A DNA stretch of 32,572 nt from NCBI GenBank assembly GCA_002308195.1, contig DBVU01000079.1, positions 1 to 32,572 of the forward strand. The letters run 5' to 3'. The translations under genes and the position numbers were made by a program. Every line of letters starts with the position of its first letter. Within the stretch, counting starts at the first letter, position 1. This DNA is from Bacteroidales bacterium UBA1256 (GTDB lineage Bacteria; Bacteroidota; Bacteroidia; Bacteroidales; Paludibacteraceae). The notes under the pieces are model-generated. The model was not told the DNA's origin and searched no databases. It saw only the letters and a program-made list of their open reading frames with translations. Of the stretch, positions 16,783 to 25,263 are shown piece after piece.

Positions 16783-17208
16783 ATGCTGACATTTACTACA
16801 GAAAATACCGACATGCCTATGCTTGACCAACGTCTTCTGGGACGGTGGATTCGCTCGGTGGCGGCAGAATACGGTTTTGCCATAGGCAATATCAACTATA
16901 TTTTCTGTTCCGATGAGCGCGAACTGGAAGTCAATCGCCAATTTCTCGGTCACGATTACTACACCGATATCATCACTTTCGACTATTCTACGCCATCCAC
17001 GCTCAATGGCGATATATTCATCTCGCTCGACACGGTCCGTTCCAATGCAGAACAACTGCAACTGCCTTTCTTAGACGAGTTGCACCGCATTCTCATTCAT
17101 GGTGTACTTCACCTCACCGGGCAAGGCGACAAAACACCGGAAACTAAAATCGAGATGACGCGCAAGGAAGACTTGGCGCTGAAGAAACTCTCCGAACTAA
17201 AAAACTAG
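16783..17208 (+). CDS. ybeY: Endoribonuclease YbeY, rRNA maturation factor
   Basis: A 141-aa single-domain metalloenzyme of the UPF0054 family, involved in 16S rRNA 3'-end maturation and ribosome quality control. The zinc site is in HRILIHGVLHLTGQGDK: HxxxHLxGxxD fits the Bacteroidota version, in which Asp stands in the third-ligand region. Upstream the conserved YIFCSDERELEVNRQFLGHDYYTDIITFDY segment is intact. It lies 79 bp after spmAB across a periodic repeat with no promoter of its own visible. Its TAG stop directly abuts the stop codon of the convergent AraC-type gene. Confidence 0.93.
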   Translation: MLTFTTENTDMPMLDQRLLGRWIRSVAAEYGFAIGNINYIFCSDERELEVNRQFLGHDYYTDIITFDYSTPSTLNGDIFISLDTVRSNAEQLQLPFLDELHRILIHGVLHLTGQGDKTPETKIEMTRKEDLALKKLSELKN

Positions 17209-18300
17209 TTAACCTATTCTCCACTCACGTGGCGTTTTACCGGACCAGTGCTTAAACTGACGAGCAAAATTGCTCTGCTCAGTATATCCCACTTGTTCGG
17301 CTATTTTTTGCATACTCAATCCACCTTCTTTATCTTCGCGCATTAGGCGTTGTGCCTCTAGTATGCGCAAACGATTGATAAAGGCATTGAAATTCATTCC
17401 CTCATGCTGATTGATCGAGTTGCTTAGATACGTTCGACTCACGCCCACCTCACGCGCCACTTGTTCCAATGTGATGCCCGAGCGGAGATAAAGTTTACTG
17501 TTGATGATGGTTCGGCGAATAGTATCCCATCGTTTGCTAACGGGCGATGAGGGCACATCCGATTCGTAGAGAACAGGCCGCATCTGCACAAACAGATTCG
17601 GATATTGCAAAAACAGAAATCCCAGAACAATATACTGTACCAATATCAGTATATTCATCGCCACGGCAACATGCGGATAGATATTGTTAGCAATGACGAA
17701 AGTCGTCAGGCCTATTCCTATCACAATACATATACTCGCACGAATCAACCGAATGGAAATCATCTGGTTGTCTGCGAAGAAATCCTCAGCCATAACACGC
17801 CAACGCTCGCCTTCACGCATCAGTTGCCAGATGAAATAAACACAAATTGCCACGTACTGCACCATCCAAACGATGCGCGCCAACACTTCCGGATGAAGCC
17901 AGTTGGCGTATAGCGCGTCGTAGGTGCACAACGGTACATGCACAGTCAGCACACGACATACAGCGTAAATCAACAGACACACCACCATTGGTACAAAATG
18001 CCAAACGGCATAACGCGTCGTAACTCGCTGAGGATGAACCAGGTTGATATGCGACAAAGCCAACAGACAGGCCTGCAGATTGGACATAAAAAGGAATATC
18101 GGACTGAAAACTTCTAAGGTCATTTGCTCCTTGAAGTAGCAATACAGACTCAGCGCCACATACGAGAGAGCTAGCATCCATCTGGAAAACATATATCCGC
18201 GTAGCCGTTCGTCTTTCTGAGGCAAAGGCACAACTACCATCAACACAGCCATCAGCAGCAAGACCGGAATCAGTATGTAGAACGAATAGTGAAACAGCAT
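17209..18300 (-). CDS. Membrane-anchored AraC-family transcriptional regulator
   Basis: A 363-aa protein with about six hydrophobic helices in residues 1-215 and a C-terminal AraC/XylS DNA-binding domain in about 270-360 with both helix-turn-helices (LEQVAREVGVSRTYLSNSIN and MQKIAEQVGYTEQSNFARQF) and the closing GKTPREWR. It probably senses an envelope or external signal through the membrane part. A longer frame reaches 18963 over the divergent gene, but the ATG at 18300 lies just past a consensus promoter and starts the first TM helix. It diverges from the giant surface-protein gene across two 19-bp direct repeats, its likely operators. Confidence 0.88.
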   Translation of the reverse strand: MLFHYSFYILIPVLLLMAVLMVVVPLPQKDERLRGYMFSRWMLALSYVALSLYCYFKEQMTLEVFSPIFLFMSNLQACLLALSHINLVHPQRVTTRYAVWHFVPMVVCLLIYAVCRVLTVHVPLCTYDALYANWLHPEVLARIVWMVQYVAICVYFIWQLMREGERWRVMAEDFFADNQMISIRLIRASICIVIGIGLTTFVIANNIYPHVAVAMNILILVQYIVLGFLFLQYPNLFVQMRPVLYESDVPSSPVSKRWDTIRRTIINSKLYLRSGITLEQVAREVGVSRTYLSNSINQHEGMNFNAFINRLRILEAQRLMREDKEGGLSMQKIAEQVGYTEQSNFARQFKHWSGKTPREWRIG

Positions 18301-18316
18301 GGTTTCAAATTTTTGG

Positions 18317-18348
18317 CAAAGGTACAACAAATATTTAACATACGCAAA
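18317..18348 (-). promoter_or_regulatory. Promoter of the AraC-type regulator gene
   Basis: Minus-strand TTTG (18348-18345), exactly 20 nt, TACCTTTG (18324-18317). The regulator ATG is 16 nt past the box. The 18352-18391 direct repeats begin four bases upstream of the TTTG box. Confidence 0.78.
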
Positions 18349-18351
18349 TCT

Positions 18352-18391
18352 TTTTGTACGATTTGACAAATATTTTGTACGATTTGACAAA
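18352..18391. promoter_or_regulatory. Tandem 19-bp direct repeats, candidate operator
   Basis: TTTTGTACGATTTGACAAA occurs twice without mismatch, at 18352-18370 and 18373-18391, a 21-bp period or two helical turns. Each copy also contains TTTGT and ACAAA as a small inverted repeat. Paired direct repeats on one DNA face suit an AraC-type protein. The pair sits upstream of the regulator promoter and overlaps the place where the divergent giant gene would need its missing TTTG box. Confidence 0.75.
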
Positions 18392-18412
18392 GCTAATTTC
18401 ACAAAAAAGTCG

Positions 18413-18420
18413 TAACTTTG
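18413..18420 (+). promoter_or_regulatory. -7 box of the giant surface-protein gene, without a -33 box
   Basis: TAACTTTG (18413-18420) followed by CACCGAAA fits the promoter box and start-site context of other promoters in the window. No TTTG occurs 19-21 nt upstream; the nearest is 26 nt away. The upstream position is occupied by the second 19-bp direct repeat, which suggests an activator-dependent promoter. The leader would be about 40 nt. Confidence 0.6.
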
Positions 18421-18465
18421 CACCGAAATTTGAAAATTATACGTATAATTTACAAAAAAACATAT

Positions 18466-21400
18466 ATGAAGACAAGATTTTGTTTGTTTGCTGCGCTTAT
18501 CTTGGCAGCAATGACCATCTCCGCCCAACCTACGGGTAGCAAGGGCGGCCGTTTTACCGTAGCTAGCGGAAGACAAGTGCGCTTCTCGCAAGGAAACCTG
18601 CAGTTCAATGCTTCGCAAGGCACTCACCAAACGGTTGAAGGTAGCAAAACAGGTACTTGGCGGTTCGCAGAGCATCAATATGATACCATCGGCAAATCGA
18701 ACACCAACATCATCGTGGAGAATTATTCCGGTTGGATCAGTCTCTTCGGTTGGGGCACAAGCGGTTATAATGGTAAATCGCCGATGATGTACGTTCGTGA
18801 CAATGCGCAATATGGCGACGGGACGAACGACATAGCAGGAACTAACTACGATTGGGGTGTTTACAATGCTATTTCCAATGGTGGTGATTGGCCCGGGCTC
18901 TGGCGTACGCCAACACGAGAAGAATATTCCTACATGCTGAAGAATCGTGCTAATGCAGAACAATTATGGAGCAAGGGCACAGTAAACGGCATTACCGGCT
19001 TTATCTTCCTTCCTGATGATTGGACGCTTCCCACCGGCATCACCTTTACACCCAAAGCCCGCTATGATGAAAATGTTTATTCTATTGAGCAGTGGACTCA
19101 GTTAGAGAATAATGGTGCCATCTTTATTCCGAGGGAGGGTTATCAAAACTATTCTACTTCTAATCTCAGAATGGAATACTCCACCGGAAACCATTATCTG
19201 GCAACCGGTTCGTGCAAGTCAACAAGCCAACGCTACGTTCTCAGTGGAGGACAAACAGATCCCAGTGGCTCTAGTTGCAGCACTTTTAGATATACAGGTG
19301 TGCCTGTCCGTCTTGTCCGCACCGTGGAAGAATTTACAGTCATTTTTAAGGACTGGGACGGCACTACGCTCAAGACCGAGAATATAGAATATGGCTTTGC
19401 TGCCAATCCTCCGTCCAATCCGACACGTGAAGGATATACTTTCGTTTCGTGGCAATCGAATGTCAGCGGGATGCAGACCAACTATATCACGGGCGAAGTG
19501 ACCTTCACCGCGCAGTACGAGAAATATATCACCTACACCGTTACTTTCGTAGATGGTGCAACCAACGAGATTATCAAGACCGAGACAGTAAAAAAAGGCG
19601 AGAATGCTACCGCACCGACCGTCCCGAGTCACCTGGGTTGGACCTTCACAGGTTGGGACAAATCTTTCACCAATGTACAATCCGATTTGGTTGTTACGGC
19701 TCAATACACATGGGATGAGACAGACGGCCGTCTGAACGGCAAGTTCTCTGTAGCAGCCGGCAAACAGGTCTACTTCGCCAAAGGCAATCTACTGTACCAA
19801 CCTTCCAACAACCGATGGCGTTTTGCGGGTTATCAATACGACTGGAAAGGCGTTGATGCAAATACACATGTAGGTGAAAGCGATTATGACGGATGGATCG
19901 ACCTGTTCGGATGGAGCAACACCGCGAACAACTTCGGTGTGACAGCCGGTTGGGAAGAGAACGAGTTCTCTGGTGTGTTTGTCGATTGGGGCGACAATCC
20001 GATTGAGAACGGGGGTAACAAACAGTATGCATGGTACACGCTGACCTCCGCCGAATGGGATTATCTGTTCAACACCCGCACCGATGCGGCTTCGAAATAT
20101 AGTTTCGCTACGGTGAACGGGCTGCGCGGAATGATTATTCTGCCAGATAGTTGGACCAAACCTTCCGGCATCAGTTTCACAGCTAAGGCAACGAGTTACG
20201 ACACCAATACCTACTCCGCTAACCAGTGGGAATTGCTGGAAGCCAACGGTGCCGTCTTTCTGCCGCAGACAGGCGAAAGAGAAAGGACAACAGTCCAGTC
20301 GTACGGCTCCACCGGAATCGGCATGTACCGTGTCGGTAATCCCGGAGGAACCCGGCAGGATGCAAACGTTCTGTTGTGGATGAAAAGCGGCAACAGTTAT
20401 TACATTGACGCTGCAAGCGGCCAAGCTGAGTACAAAGGCTACTCTGTTCGTCTAGCTCGCCCGGTACAGATATGCTCGAAGACATCCTCCTTCACTGCAT
20501 CGGCTATCGGTTCGTATGTCTGGGAAGGACGCGTCTATACCACTTCGGGTGCTTTCACCCGCAATTTCCGTACGGCACAGGGCTGCGACAGTGTGGTAAC
20601 AATGGTGCTGACTATCACCCAGGAACAGCCTGCAGAAGGGACAGGTTTGCTGAGCGGTTTGTTCTCTGTGAGCGCTGACCGTCAGGCGCAGTTCTCGCAA
20701 GGCAACCTGCAGTACCAGCCACTCACTAACTCATGGCGTTTTGCCACCAACCAGTACGATCTCATCGGTCCGGATAACAGTCACATTACCGAAGCGGCAT
20801 ACGGCGGATGGATAGACCTATTCGCTTGGAGTTGCACAGGCAACAACGATTACGGTATTATGCGCAATTTGGATTCTTACACTTTCTCGGGCGATTTTGC
20901 CGAGTGGGGCAACAATGCTGTTTTGAATGGCGGCGACCGTCCGCATTTCTGGCAGACGCTCAGCGAAGAAGAGTGGGACTATATTCTCACGGAGCGTACC
21001 AATGCCGATAATCTATGGAGCTACGCAACCGTCAACTCTATTAATGGCATGATACTATTGCCGGACAATTGGACCACACCGGCGGGACTGACTTTCGTTC
21101 CGTCATCGAAATACTACGCATCTAACATTTTTACTCCGGCGCAGTGGGCACAGATGGAATCGGCCGGTGCCGTCTTCCTGCCCGCAACAGGAGGCTATAG
21201 CATATGGCCTACTTTATATGTAGGTGGCTGGAATGTGGAAGGGGCATATTTCTCTGCGGACAAGAATCAAAGTGAAGGTGGAGTTGCCATGGTTGTGACC
21301 TTCTACGGTTCCGGCGACTATGCCAGTGAGCCATACATACGGGATTTGAGTTTCGGTTCTGTTCGCCTGGTACGAATGGGCGAGTGCGTGGCAAAGACCA

Positions 21401-24186
21401 CTTCGATTACTGAAGCCCGCTGCGATAGTTATGTATGGGACGGAACCACCTATACCGAGAGCGGCGATTATCAGAAATCGTATGTCACTTTGAATGGTTG
21501 CGATTCTATTGTCACGCTCCATCTGACTATCAACAAGTCGTACGAAACGGGCTTTGGCGAGCAGGCGGAGACATCTTATACCTGGCAAGGAACTACCTAC
21601 ACCGAGAGCGGCGATTACACCAAGACACTGCAGAGCGTTGCCGGTTGCGACTCTATTGTCACGCTCCACCTCACTATCGGTTCGGATGATCCGGAAGTGC
21701 CGGTACAGAAATGGGCCAACGGCGTATTGCCGGGTAAGTTCTCGGTTAGCGCCGACAAAAAAGTGTATTTCTCGCAAGGAAACTTGCAATACCAAGCGAG
21801 CACCGAGACTTGGCAATTTGCAGAGAATCAAAACGATTATATTGGTGACGCTAATGCCAATATCTCGCCGACCTATGACGGTTGGATCGACCTCTTCGGT
21901 TGGGGAACAGGCGATAGTCCGACAAAATCCAGTGGGGACTATACTGATTATACAACCTTTACCGATTGGGGCGTTAATGCTATCTCCAATGGCGGTAATG
22001 CGGCTAATCTATGGCGTACACTGTCGGCAGATGAATGGTTTTATCTCTTAAAAGATCGTCCTAATGCACCCTCTCTGTTGGCATTAGGATCAATCAATAA
22101 CGAACTTGGAATCATTGTTTTGCCGGACGATTGGGTAGCACCTTCCGGCGCCACGGTAGCTACTATGTCTATAAACGACTGGAAGGAGGCCAACGACGGC
22201 AACTACTATGTTGATGACCAATACTCTCACACAAGAAACAAGAACAAATTCACCTCGGATCAATGGGCTGTGCTAGAAGAAGCGGGAGCAGTGTTCTTTC
22301 CATTTCCTGGGCGGAGAAGATATGATGAAACCGAAGGAGTCATAACGGATTATGCCGGATTTGGATTCTACTGGAGTTCTACTCGATCTAGCGAGCGTTA
22401 TGCTTTCGACATGTCAGGTAGTTTTAACACCATTAATCCTCGGCAAACTTCCATGGCTCTTATATTTATAGGACACGCCGTTCGTCTCGTGCAAGATGTG
22501 CCACCTCAGAAATGGAAGAATGGAGCATTGCCCGGTAAGTTCTCAGTCAGCGCAGACAAACAAGTGAATTTCTCGCAAGGCAACTTGCAATACCAAGCTA
22601 GCACCGACACTTGGCAATTTGCTGACAAACAGAAAGATATTGTAGGCGCCGGCAATGCTAATATCTCGCCGACCTATGACGGTTGGATTGACCTCTTCGG
22701 ATGGGGAACAGGTAATAATCCGACCAACAAAAGCAACGATTACAACGAGTACACCACTTTCACAGACTGGGGAACTAACCCCATCAGCAATGGCGGAAAT
22801 ACAGCCAATATGTGGTATACACTCTCACGACAAGAGATGAAATATCTGTTCCACGACCGTACCAATGCGCAATCTTTGTTCGGATTAGGCACTGTAGATG
22901 GCCGAGAGGGCACTATCATTTTGCCGGATGACTGGGTATTGCCGGGAGGCGCAAGTTTTACCCCAAGTACAGAAAAAGGACTAGTTGAAGAAACTTCTCC
23001 TTATGGTCAGAAGTATTATAACAATGACAACGTTGATAATTTTACCCACAACACCTATACTGCCGAGCAATGGGAAGTAATGGAAAATGCGGGGGCTGTT
23101 TTCCTTCCCATTACTGGCGAACGCGACACCACTCACGTGAGGTCGTATAGTGGAGACTGGGTTGATGGCTACTATTGGTTGAGTTCTAAATACACGGCTG
23201 CCAATGGAATGCAATTGACGTTTGACAAGCAGGGTGTTTCAATGAATAATGGCCCATTCTTCTTCTATGGCTGCGGAGTTCGTCTCGCACGAGAAGCGGA
23301 AGAAACTTGCGAGTCAATAACCAATAACATTGCATTGGCTTATTGCGATTGGTACGATTGGAATGGCACCAGATACACCGAGTCGGGCAATTACACCCAA
23401 ACGCTGCAACGCGCTAACGGTTGTGACAGTATTGTCAATATGGCACTGACAATCACTCCATCGTATCCTGATGTCCGCGACACAGTTACCGCAGAAAGTA
23501 GTTATATCTGGGAAGGCGATACCATCTATCAATCAGGCGATTATACTAAATGGTTGTACACCGCTACATATTATTGCGACTCGGTTGTTACGCTCCACCT
23601 TACCATTACGAATCCGCTACCTATAGGCGACCAGACTTGGCGCGCCGATGATGAGGATATCAAGATTTTGGGCACTATTGCGACTAATATCACTATCCGC
23701 AATTTGACCTTTGTCGCCACGGAAGAAAAGAAAATTAGTGTAGAGGGCAGCAACAAATCGTATAACGATCTCAGTTTCACCTACGTCATCAAGATGGGCG
23801 GTAGTATGGCCGAAAATGCTCGTCATCTCAAATTCAATGTCAATCCGGGTTGCACTATCGAGATATATGGTATGTCGGCCAATAGCAGCAACACACGTAC
23901 GCTGAATATTTGCTCAGGTACATACAACAATGTTATTCAAACCTACGAACTGACAGGCGATGCCATCAATTACGTTAAGTACGAATATAGCGGCCCCGCC
24001 ACCACTATCCTATTGGGTAGTGCCAATAGCGGAATCAACATCTACGCTATCAATGTAACTTACCCGTCTCAGGGACTGGAAAATACGAAATCGACGATTG
24101 AGAGCGAGAAGATTCTGATAGATGGGCAGGTTTATATCCTTCGCAATGGTCGCATCTACACCATCCTTGGTGCGGAAATTCGGTAA
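18466..24186 (+). CDS. Giant secreted modular surface protein with five lectin-like modules
   Basis: A 1906-aa protein with a signal peptide (cleavage near residue 20). Five homologous modules of about 250 aa lie at roughly 25-287, 422-667, 727-973, 1082-1345 and 1348-1613. Each runs from FSQGNLQ and WRFA, through GWIDLFGWG, NGGN, LW-TL--EW and ILPD-W, to AGAVFLP and VRLVR, a layout like FISUMP/C-type-lectin-like domains. Two InlB-type (Flg_new) repeats lie at 290-415. Five 50-aa repeats ending GCDS-VTL-LTI lie at about 668-718, 975-1072 and 1615-1716. A beta-sandwich-like domain at 1722-1867 resembles one in the pectate lyase at 26175. The tail ILIDGQVYILRNGRIYTILG is a putative sorting motif. 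A role in adhesion or glycan binding is inferred. ATG 18466 is chosen over an upstream TTG because it starts the signal peptide. It diverges from the AraC-type gene. Confidence 0.85.
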   Translation: MKTRFCLFAALILAAMTISAQPTGSKGGRFTVASGRQVRFSQGNLQFNASQGTHQTVEGSKTGTWRFAEHQYDTIGKSNTNIIVENYSGWISLFGWGTSGYNGKSPMMYVRDNAQYGDGTNDIAGTNYDWGVYNAISNGGDWPGLWRTPTREEYSYMLKNRANAEQLWSKGTVNGITGFIFLPDDWTLPTGITFTPKARYDENVYSIEQWTQLENNGAIFIPREGYQNYSTSNLRMEYSTGNHYLATGSCKSTSQRYVLSGGQTDPSGSSCSTFRYTGVPVRLVRTVEEFTVIFKDWDGTTLKTENIEYGFAANPPSNPTREGYTFVSWQSNVSGMQTNYITGEVTFTAQYEKYITYTVTFVDGATNEIIKTETVKKGENATAPTVPSHLGWTFTGWDKSFTNVQSDLVVTAQYTWDETDGRLNGKFSVAAGKQVYFAKGNLLYQPSNNRWRFAGYQYDWKGVDANTHVGESDYDGWIDLFGWSNTANNFGVTAGWEENEFSGVFVDWGDNPIENGGNKQYAWYTLTSAEWDYLFNTRTDAASKYSFATVNGLRGMIILPDSWTKPSGISFTAKATSYDTNTYSANQWELLEANGAVFLPQTGERERTTVQSYGSTGIGMYRVGNPGGTRQDANVLLWMKSGNSYYIDAASGQAEYKGYSVRLARPVQICSKTSSFTASAIGSYVWEGRVYTTSGAFTRNFRTAQGCDSVVTMVLTITQEQPAEGTGLLSGLFSVSADRQAQFSQGNLQYQPLTNSWRFATNQYDLIGPDNSHITEAAYGGWIDLFAWSCTGNNDYGIMRNLDSYTFSGDFAEWGNNAVLNGGDRPHFWQTLSEEEWDYILTERTNADNLWSYATVNSINGMILLPDNWTTPAGLTFVPSSKYYASNIFTPAQWAQMESAGAVFLPATGGYSIWPTLYVGGWNVEGAYFSADKNQSEGGVAMVVTFYGSGDYASEPYIRDLSFGSVRLVRMGECVAKTTSITEARCDSYVWDGTTYTESGDYQKSYVTLNGCDSIVTLHLTINKSYETGFGEQAETSYTWQGTTYTESGDYTKTLQSVAGCDSIVTLHLTIGSDDPEVPVQKWANGVLPGKFSVSADKKVYFSQGNLQYQASTETWQFAENQNDYIGDANANISPTYDGWIDLFGWGTGDSPTKSSGDYTDYTTFTDWGVNAISNGGNAANLWRTLSADEWFYLLKDRPNAPSLLALGSINNELGIIVLPDDWVAPSGATVATMSINDWKEANDGNYYVDDQYSHTRNKNKFTSDQWAVLEEAGAVFFPFPGRRRYDETEGVITDYAGFGFYWSSTRSSERYAFDMSGSFNTINPRQTSMALIFIGHAVRLVQDVPPQKWKNGALPGKFSVSADKQVNFSQGNLQYQASTDTWQFADKQKDIVGAGNANISPTYDGWIDLFGWGTGNNPTNKSNDYNEYTTFTDWGTNPISNGGNTANMWYTLSRQEMKYLFHDRTNAQSLFGLGTVDGREGTIILPDDWVLPGGASFTPSTEKGLVEETSPYGQKYYNNDNVDNFTHNTYTAEQWEVMENAGAVFLPITGERDTTHVRSYSGDWVDGYYWLSSKYTAANGMQLTFDKQGVSMNNGPFFFYGCGVRLAREAEETCESITNNIALAYCDWYDWNGTRYTESGNYTQTLQRANGCDSIVNMALTITPSYPDVRDTVTAESSYIWEGDTIYQSGDYTKWLYTATYYCDSVVTLHLTITNPLPIGDQTWRADDEDIKILGTIATNITIRNLTFVATEEKKISVEGSNKSYNDLSFTYVIKMGGSMAENARHLKFNVNPGCTIEIYGMSANSSNTRTLNICSGTYNNVIQTYELTGDAINYVKYEYSGPATTILLGSANSGINIYAINVTYPSQGLENTKSTIESEKILIDGQVYILRNGRIYTILGAEIR

Positions 24187-24199
24187 AAACATCGTGATT

Positions 24200-24227
24200 G
24201 TCTCGTGATTGTCTCGATAATGTCTCG
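24200..24227 (+). repeat. 11-bp periodic GTCTCG repeat after the giant gene
   Basis: GTCTCG occurs at 24200, 24211 and 24222, an exact 11-bp period, with spacers TGATT and ATAAT and then GTAATA. The unit matches the repeat at 16706-16779 in opposite orientation and likewise lies just after a stop codon. Confidence 0.82.
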
Positions 24228-24240
24228 GTAATAAATTGAA

Positions 24241-24261
24241 TATATATACTATGTATATATA
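24241..24261. repeat. AT-rich perfect palindrome upstream of the first lipoprotein gene
   Basis: TATATATAC and GTATATATA form a perfect 9-bp inverted repeat around TAT. No T-run follows, so it is not a standard terminator. The rest of the gap (24262-24299) is A-rich with no consensus promoter, so the lipoprotein gene may be read through from the giant gene. Confidence 0.6.
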
Positions 24262-24299
24262 AAAAGTTAGTTTTTAACAAACAATCAAATACAAAAAAA

Positions 24300-24725
24300 A
24301 TGAAACGGATTTTTAGATTTTTAGTTGTAGCTTGCCTGTTCTGGGTAGTTGCAGGCTGCGAAGGTTTTGGCGGCGGAGGCCGAGCCAATTTGTACGTTCA
24401 GTATGAGCTGAATAGAGATGTTAGCCAATTGTACTACATCTCCTACATCCCTGAGGGGAATGATGGTCATTCGGGCAAGAATATTTTGCCTCAACGTCTC
24501 GGAGAATATACTTTCCGCGGCAACAAGTACCATATGTTCCACATTCCGCGCGGCATATGGGATATTTACTTCGAATGGTATGACGATGTTTACGCCAATA
24601 GCAGCGGTTTCGACAATGAGCGTTGCACAGTCAATACTCGTCAGAACGAATGGGCCAGATTGGATTGCTACGACAAGTCGGGCTTTTCATACTGGGTGCG
24701 CCAGGGCGATGGAGAAATGTATTAA
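24300..24725 (+). CDS. Lipoprotein of unknown function, first of a tandem paralogous pair
   Basis: A 141-aa protein with a lipoprotein signal ending VVAGC (Cys19), so it is anchored in the envelope. I do not recognise a named family. The mature part shares with the next gene the pattern QLYYISYIPEGNDGHSGKNI, a basic/Glu segment, IPRGIWDIYFEWY and a C-terminal aromatic stretch, which suggests a small beta-rich domain. The two genes have the same length and are 19 nt apart, so they arose by tandem duplication and are probably co-transcribed. Confidence 0.78.
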   Translation: MKRIFRFLVVACLFWVVAGCEGFGGGGRANLYVQYELNRDVSQLYYISYIPEGNDGHSGKNILPQRLGEYTFRGNKYHMFHIPRGIWDIYFEWYDDVYANSSGFDNERCTVNTRQNEWARLDCYDKSGFSYWVRQGDGEMY

Positions 24726-24744
24726 CCGCTAATCAACAGACAAT

Positions 24745-25170
24745 ATGAAAAAGATTTTTGCATTAGTGTCGGTTGCCATTGCGGCCTTGATTATGGGCGC
24801 TTGCGAGGGATTGGGACCTGTAGGACAAGCAGAAGTTTGGATCGAATACGCGTACGAGCGCTCGTACAGTGAATTATATTACGTAACGTACGTGCACTCG
24901 GGAGACGATGGACATTCCGGCAAGAATATCTTCGCAAAAAGAAAAGGCGAAGGGACTTTCAAAGGTAAACAATACGATATTTTCCCTGTTCCACGCGGCC
25001 TTTGGGATATCTATTTCGAGTGGTATCAAGAAAGTTGGCCGGGCGGTTTCCGCAATCAACGTAGCAGCGTAAACTTCAAGACATACGATTGGATGCGCTT
25101 CGACTGGATGGGTCCGGACTACAACAGTGCATACTATCCGCATGTGGGCAACGGGCCGATGGATGAATAA
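24745..25170 (+). CDS. Lipoprotein of unknown function, second of the pair
   Basis: A 141-aa lipoprotein with lipobox IMGAC (Cys20). It is clearly paralogous to the preceding gene: GDDGHSGKNI, PRGLWDIYFEWY and a matching spacing of aromatic residues are conserved, while the signal peptide and the last 30 residues differ. No enzymatic motif is seen. The strictly kept DGHSGKNI segment and the WDIYFEWY segment are the best candidates for a binding site. No clear terminator follows; only an A/T-rich tract with eight T residues separates it from the promoter of the next gene. Confidence 0.78.
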   Translation: MKKIFALVSVAIAALIMGACEGLGPVGQAEVWIEYAYERSYSELYYVTYVHSGDDGHSGKNIFAKRKGEGTFKGKQYDIFPVPRGLWDIYFEWYQESWPGGFRNQRSSVNFKTYDWMRFDWMGPDYNSAYYPHVGNGPMDE

Positions 25171-25193
25171 AAATGACTTTTTTTTCAGAAAAT

Positions 25194-25225
25194 TTTGTGT
25201 ATTTCAAAAATTTGTAGTACCTTTG
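25194..25225 (+). promoter_or_regulatory. Promoter of the 252-aa envelope protein gene
   Basis: TTTG (25194-25197), 20 nt, TACCTTTG (25218-25225). The 5' end of the transcript would begin in CCCCGAAATCGGG, which can fold as a 4-bp hairpin, followed by two direct copies of TTCACTAA (25241-25256) just before the ATG at 25264. Confidence 0.78.
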
Positions 25226-25263
25226 CCCCGAAATCGGGAATTCACTAATTCACTAATACACGT

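Noticed and set aside
18301..18963. Extension of the AraC-type regulator to a 584-aa form
   Set aside because: The extension overlaps the signal peptide and first module of the divergent gene and both promoters. ATG 18300 follows a consensus promoter and begins the first membrane helix.
24241..24261. Terminator for the giant gene
   Set aside because: The palindrome is pure A/T except for one G-C pair and is not followed by a T-run.
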